Shown here: one piece after another, positions 61,339 through 64,000 of the stretch | Numbering within the stretch: the stretch's first letter is position 1 | Layout: each line of letters starts with the position of its first letter | Assembly: GCF_018687975.1 (NCBI RefSeq) | Contig: NZ_CP061310.1 | Location: 1,240,001-1,304,000 of the forward strand | From: Polynucleobacter sp. es-EL-1 | Lineage (GTDB): Bacteria > Pseudomonadota > Gammaproteobacteria > Burkholderiales > Burkholderiaceae | Reading direction: 5' to 3' | Length of the DNA stretch: 64,000 nucleotides | Program-made: the position numbers and the translations under genes | Notes under the pieces: model-generated | What the model was told of the DNA's origin: nothing | What the model saw: only the letters and a program-made list of their open reading frames with translations | Databases searched by the model: none

Positions 61339-62781
61339 TTAGCTAAGATGAGAGGTAATGAAGTTTTTAACTTGAGTGACATCGGCATCGATATTTTCAA
61401 CACGCTGCGGTTTAGACTTAATGTCTTTAAATGCTGACGGGCATTCTGCCGGACGACCCAAGGCAACTTCAATGGTTTCTTCAAACTTAATCGGCAAAGC
61501 AGTCTCTAAAACAATCATTGGCACACCTGCCTGTAAATGCTCGCGCGCTACTTTGACACCATCAGCTGTATGCGTATCAATCATGACACCATATTGCTCG
61601 TAAACATTACGGATCGTATCTAAACGGTTTTGATGGGTACTACGACCAGACTGAAAACCATACTGATCAATCTCTTGAAAGACAGCATCTTGAGAGATGT
61701 CAAAGCCGCCAGCAGTATCCACTTGCTTAAACATCTCCGCAGTTGCTGGGCCATTCTGACCCATGAGATCGAAAACAAAACGCTCAAAATTACTAGCTTT
61801 AGAAATATCCATCGATGGACTTGAGGTATGCAGTGTTTCAGCAGACTTACGGGCACGATACACGCCAGTGCGGAAGAACTCGTCAAGCACATCATTCTCA
61901 TTGGTTGCCACAACTAAATGCGCAATCGGCAAACCCATCATGCGGGCTATGTGACCAGCGCAGATATTGCCAAAGTTTCCTGATGGCACGGTGAAGGATA
62001 CTTTTTCAGCGCTAGACTTGCTAGCTAATAAGTAACCTTGAAAGTAATACACTACCTGGGCAACAACGCGACCCCAGTTAATTGAATTTACAGTACCAAT
62101 TTGATTACCGGCCTTAAAAGCATGATCATTGCTAACAGCTTTGACAATGTCCTGACAATCATCAAATACACCCGCTACTGCTAGGTTAAAAATATTGGGG
62201 TCTTGCAAGGAGTACATTTGCGCCGATTGAAAAGCGCTCATCTTGCCGCGTGGTGAAAGCATAAATACCTTCACGCCCTCTTTGCCGCGCATGGCATATT
62301 CCGCTGCGCTACCCGTATCACCAGAAGTTGCGCCCAAGATATTGAGTTTCTGCCCGTTTTTCTTTAAGGCATATTCAAAAAGATTGCCAAGCAACTGCAT
62401 GGCCATATCTTTGAATGCTAAGGTTGGGCCATTAGAAAGACTCAACAAACCAATGCGCGTCCCGTTTTCTTCGCCCAACCAGTGTAGCGGTGTAATGTCT
62501 TTTGCATTATCTTCTGGACGACCATTGCAATAGACTTGCTCGGTATAGGTTTTACGCAATAAGGCGCGCAAATCATTCTCAGGAATGTCGTCGCAATACA
62601 AACTCAAAATCTCAAACGCAAGATCTGCATAGGACAAACCACGCCAAGAATCTAGTTGTGCTTTGGTGACTTGCGGATATTGCGTCGGTAAATACAAACC
62701 ACCATCTGGCGCTAAACCACCTAGCAGAATTTCTAGAAAAGATTGTTGTGGGCTATTGCCTCGAGTCGATTGATAACGCAT
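61339..62781 (-). CDS. thrC: Threonine synthase
   Basis: 480 residues, the longer bacterial/fungal type. PLP lysine K124 in LAFKDMAMQLLGN; GATSGDTGSAAEYA and TVPSGNFGNICAG bind the cofactor phosphate and substrate. Converts O-phosphohomoserine to threonine. Nine bases after hom. Confidence 0.97.
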   Translation of the reverse strand: MRYQSTRGNSPQQSFLEILLGGLAPDGGLYLPTQYPQVTKAQLDSWRGLSYADLAFEILSLYCDDIPENDLRALLRKTYTEQVYCNGRPEDNAKDITPLHWLGEENGTRIGLLSLSNGPTLAFKDMAMQLLGNLFEYALKKNGQKLNILGATSGDTGSAAEYAMRGKEGVKVFMLSPRGKMSAFQSAQMYSLQDPNIFNLAVAGVFDDCQDIVKAVSNDHAFKAGNQIGTVNSINWGRVVAQVVYYFQGYLLASKSSAEKVSFTVPSGNFGNICAGHIARMMGLPIAHLVVATNENDVLDEFFRTGVYRARKSAETLHTSSPSMDISKASNFERFVFDLMGQNGPATAEMFKQVDTAGGFDISQDAVFQEIDQYGFQSGRSTHQNRLDTIRNVYEQYGVMIDTHTADGVKVAREHLQAGVPMIVLETALPIKFEETIEVALGRPAECPSAFKDIKSKPQRVENIDADVTQVKNFITSHLS

Positions 62782-62790
62782 GGCTTGAGC

Positions 62791-64000
62791 TTAAGACAAA
62801 TTTTCTAAACGAATTTTGACAACTTCACCAGCCACAGTCTTGAGATTTTGAATTTCAGCAATTGCAGCCAGCATATGCTTTTCTTTAGTCTCATGGGTCA
62901 AAGCAACCAAGTCAGTTTGACTCTCGCCCTCATCCGCTTCTTTTTGTAAGAGCGCATCGATTGAAATACTGTGCGCCGCCAAGATCTTAGTAATATCAGC
63001 CAAGACACCTGCCTGATCGGCTACACGCAAGCGCAAGTAGTAGCTCGTTGTAATCTCGCCCATCGGCAAGACGGTAATATCACGTACAGCATCCGGCTGG
63101 AAGGCTAAATACGGAACGCGGTTCTCAGGACTAGCACCTAAGAGGCGGGTAATGTCTACTAGGTCGGCAATCACAGCGGAAGCTGTAGGCTCCGAGCCTG
63201 CACCCTTGCCATAGTAAAGAGTGGTACCCACTGCATCACCAAATACCTGCACCGCATTCATTGCGCCTTCCACGTTTGCAATTAAACGCTTCGTTGGAAT
63301 TAAGGTTGGGTGCACACGTAACTCAACACCAGTCGTTGTCTTTTTGGCAATGCCCAGTAACTTAATACGGTAGCCCAATTGCTCAGCATATTTAATATCA
63401 ATCGCATCAAGCTTAGTAATGCCTTCCACATGGGCTTTTTCAAACTGCATTGGGATACCAAATGCAATTGCACTCATGATGGTTGCTTTATGAGCGGCAT
63501 CGACACCTTCAATATCAAAGGTAGGGTCTGCTTCTGCGTAACCTAAACGCTGCGCTTCCTTCAAAACAGTCGCAAAGTCCAAACCTTTATCGCGCATCTC
63601 CGAGAGGATGAAGTTTGTTGTGCCATTAATAATTCCGGCAATCCATTCAATGCGGTTGGCTGTTAAGCCCTCACGTAAAGCCTTAATGATTGGAATACCA
63701 CCAGCAACCGCTGCCTCAAATGCAACCATCACACCTTTGTCATGCGCAGCTTTAAAAATCTCATTACCATGAACAGCAATCAAAGCCTTATTAGCAGTAA
63801 CAACATGCTTACCCGCAGCAATGGCCTCAAGAACCAGGTCCTTAGCGATGCCATAGCCGCCAATCAGCTCAACCACTACATCAATCTCAGGATTACTGAT
63901 GACAGAGCGCGCATCACTCACTACTTGAGCGCGATCTTTAACCAATTCTTTAGCGCGATCTACATTTAAATCAGCAACAGTATTAATCCGAATACCGCGG
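62791..64000 (-). CDS. hom: Homoserine dehydrogenase, N-terminus cut by the window edge
   Basis: The frame is open to the right edge; the first part of the NAD(P)-binding domain lies outside. Visible: VVELIGGYGIAKDLV and KHVVTANKALIAVHG (dinucleotide binding and catalytic lysine), GIINGTTNFILSEM, EGVDAAHKATIMSAIAFG, and a C-terminal ACT domain (TTSYYLRLRVADQAGVLADI, in part) for threonine feedback. Single-function enzyme with no aspartokinase domain in view. A TTG at 63945 is internal, not the start. Confidence 0.96.
   Translation of the reverse strand, partial: RGIRINTVADLNVDRAKELVKDRAQVVSDARSVISNPEIDVVVELIGGYGIAKDLVLEAIAAGKHVVTANKALIAVHGNEIFKAAHDKGVMVAFEAAVAGGIPIIKALREGLTANRIEWIAGIINGTTNFILSEMRDKGLDFATVLKEAQRLGYAEADPTFDIEGVDAAHKATIMSAIAFGIPMQFEKAHVEGITKLDAIDIKYAEQLGYRIKLLGIAKKTTTGVELRVHPTLIPTKRLIANVEGAMNAVQVFGDAVGTTLYYGKGAGSEPTASAVIADLVDITRLLGASPENRVPYLAFQPDAVRDITVLPMGEITTSYYLRLRVADQAGVLADITKILAAHSISIDALLQKEADEGESQTDLVALTHETKEKHMLAAIAEIQNLKTVAGEVVKIRLENLS

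Overview
The window is ordinary chromosome of a betaproteobacterium in Burkholderiaceae. The protein sequences, the compact gene packing, a G+C that looks below 50% by eye, and the gene orders (smc-zipA-ligA, rpfE-recJ-prfB-lysS, iscR-S-U-A-hscBA-fdx, lone rsxB with nth) all point to Polynucleobacter or a close relative. That placement is inference from gene content; no database was searched.

Layout. 1-14.8 kb holds core genes: the 3' part of glnD, then ligA, zipA and smc on the minus strand, then dapD-dapE-prmB (lysine/diaminopimelate synthesis and ribosomal protein methylation), then radA, a small coiled-coil envelope protein and the potassium transporter kup. An initiator tRNA-fMet lies at 14999-15075. 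From there to about 19.5 kb is an accessory stretch unlike the rest: two translationally coupled secreted proteins sharing proline-rich repeats, two genes each broken by an in-frame stop codon (a T5orf172/GIY-YIG-like gene and a DUF4156-like lipoprotein gene), a zinc-ribbon protein, a lipoprotein and a small exported protein. At 19.6 kb comes a fused glycosyltransferase/HAD phosphatase that looks like a one-polypeptide glycosylglycerate (compatible solute) synthase.

21-32 kb: comEC, a TatD hydrolase and the lolD-lolC lipoprotein export pair (minus strand), then rpfE-like, recJ, prfB (with its programmed +1 frameshift) and lysS (plus strand). 32-37 kb: a 42-residue DUF3149 membrane protein behind an FNR-type palindrome, OsmC, rhodanese, an isoprenylcysteine methyltransferase-like protein, ferredoxin-NADP reductase, a YeiH-family permease, a Rap1a-like protein and a DUF3300 lipoprotein. 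37-43 kb is a complete ISC iron-sulfur cluster operon with two IscR-type operators before iscR. 43-52 kb: uvrB, an aromatic/aspartate aminotransferase, intracellular PHB depolymerase phaZ, rsxB, nth, a DUF1841 protein, an EamA permease, an atypical ketoacyl synthase III and a periplasmic cupin. 52-64 kb: HIT protein, isocitrate lyase, an MFS permease, clpB behind a sigma-32 promoter, a GIY-YIG protein, a membrane protein, moaE-moaD-moeA (molybdopterin) and thrC-hom (threonine synthesis), with hom running off the right end.

The least explained material is the 15.1-19.5 kb stretch beside the initiator tRNA (repeat-protein pair and decaying genes) and the fused glycosyltransferase-phosphatase at 19.6-21.1 kb. 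No insertion sequence, integrase, CRISPR array or rRNA was seen.
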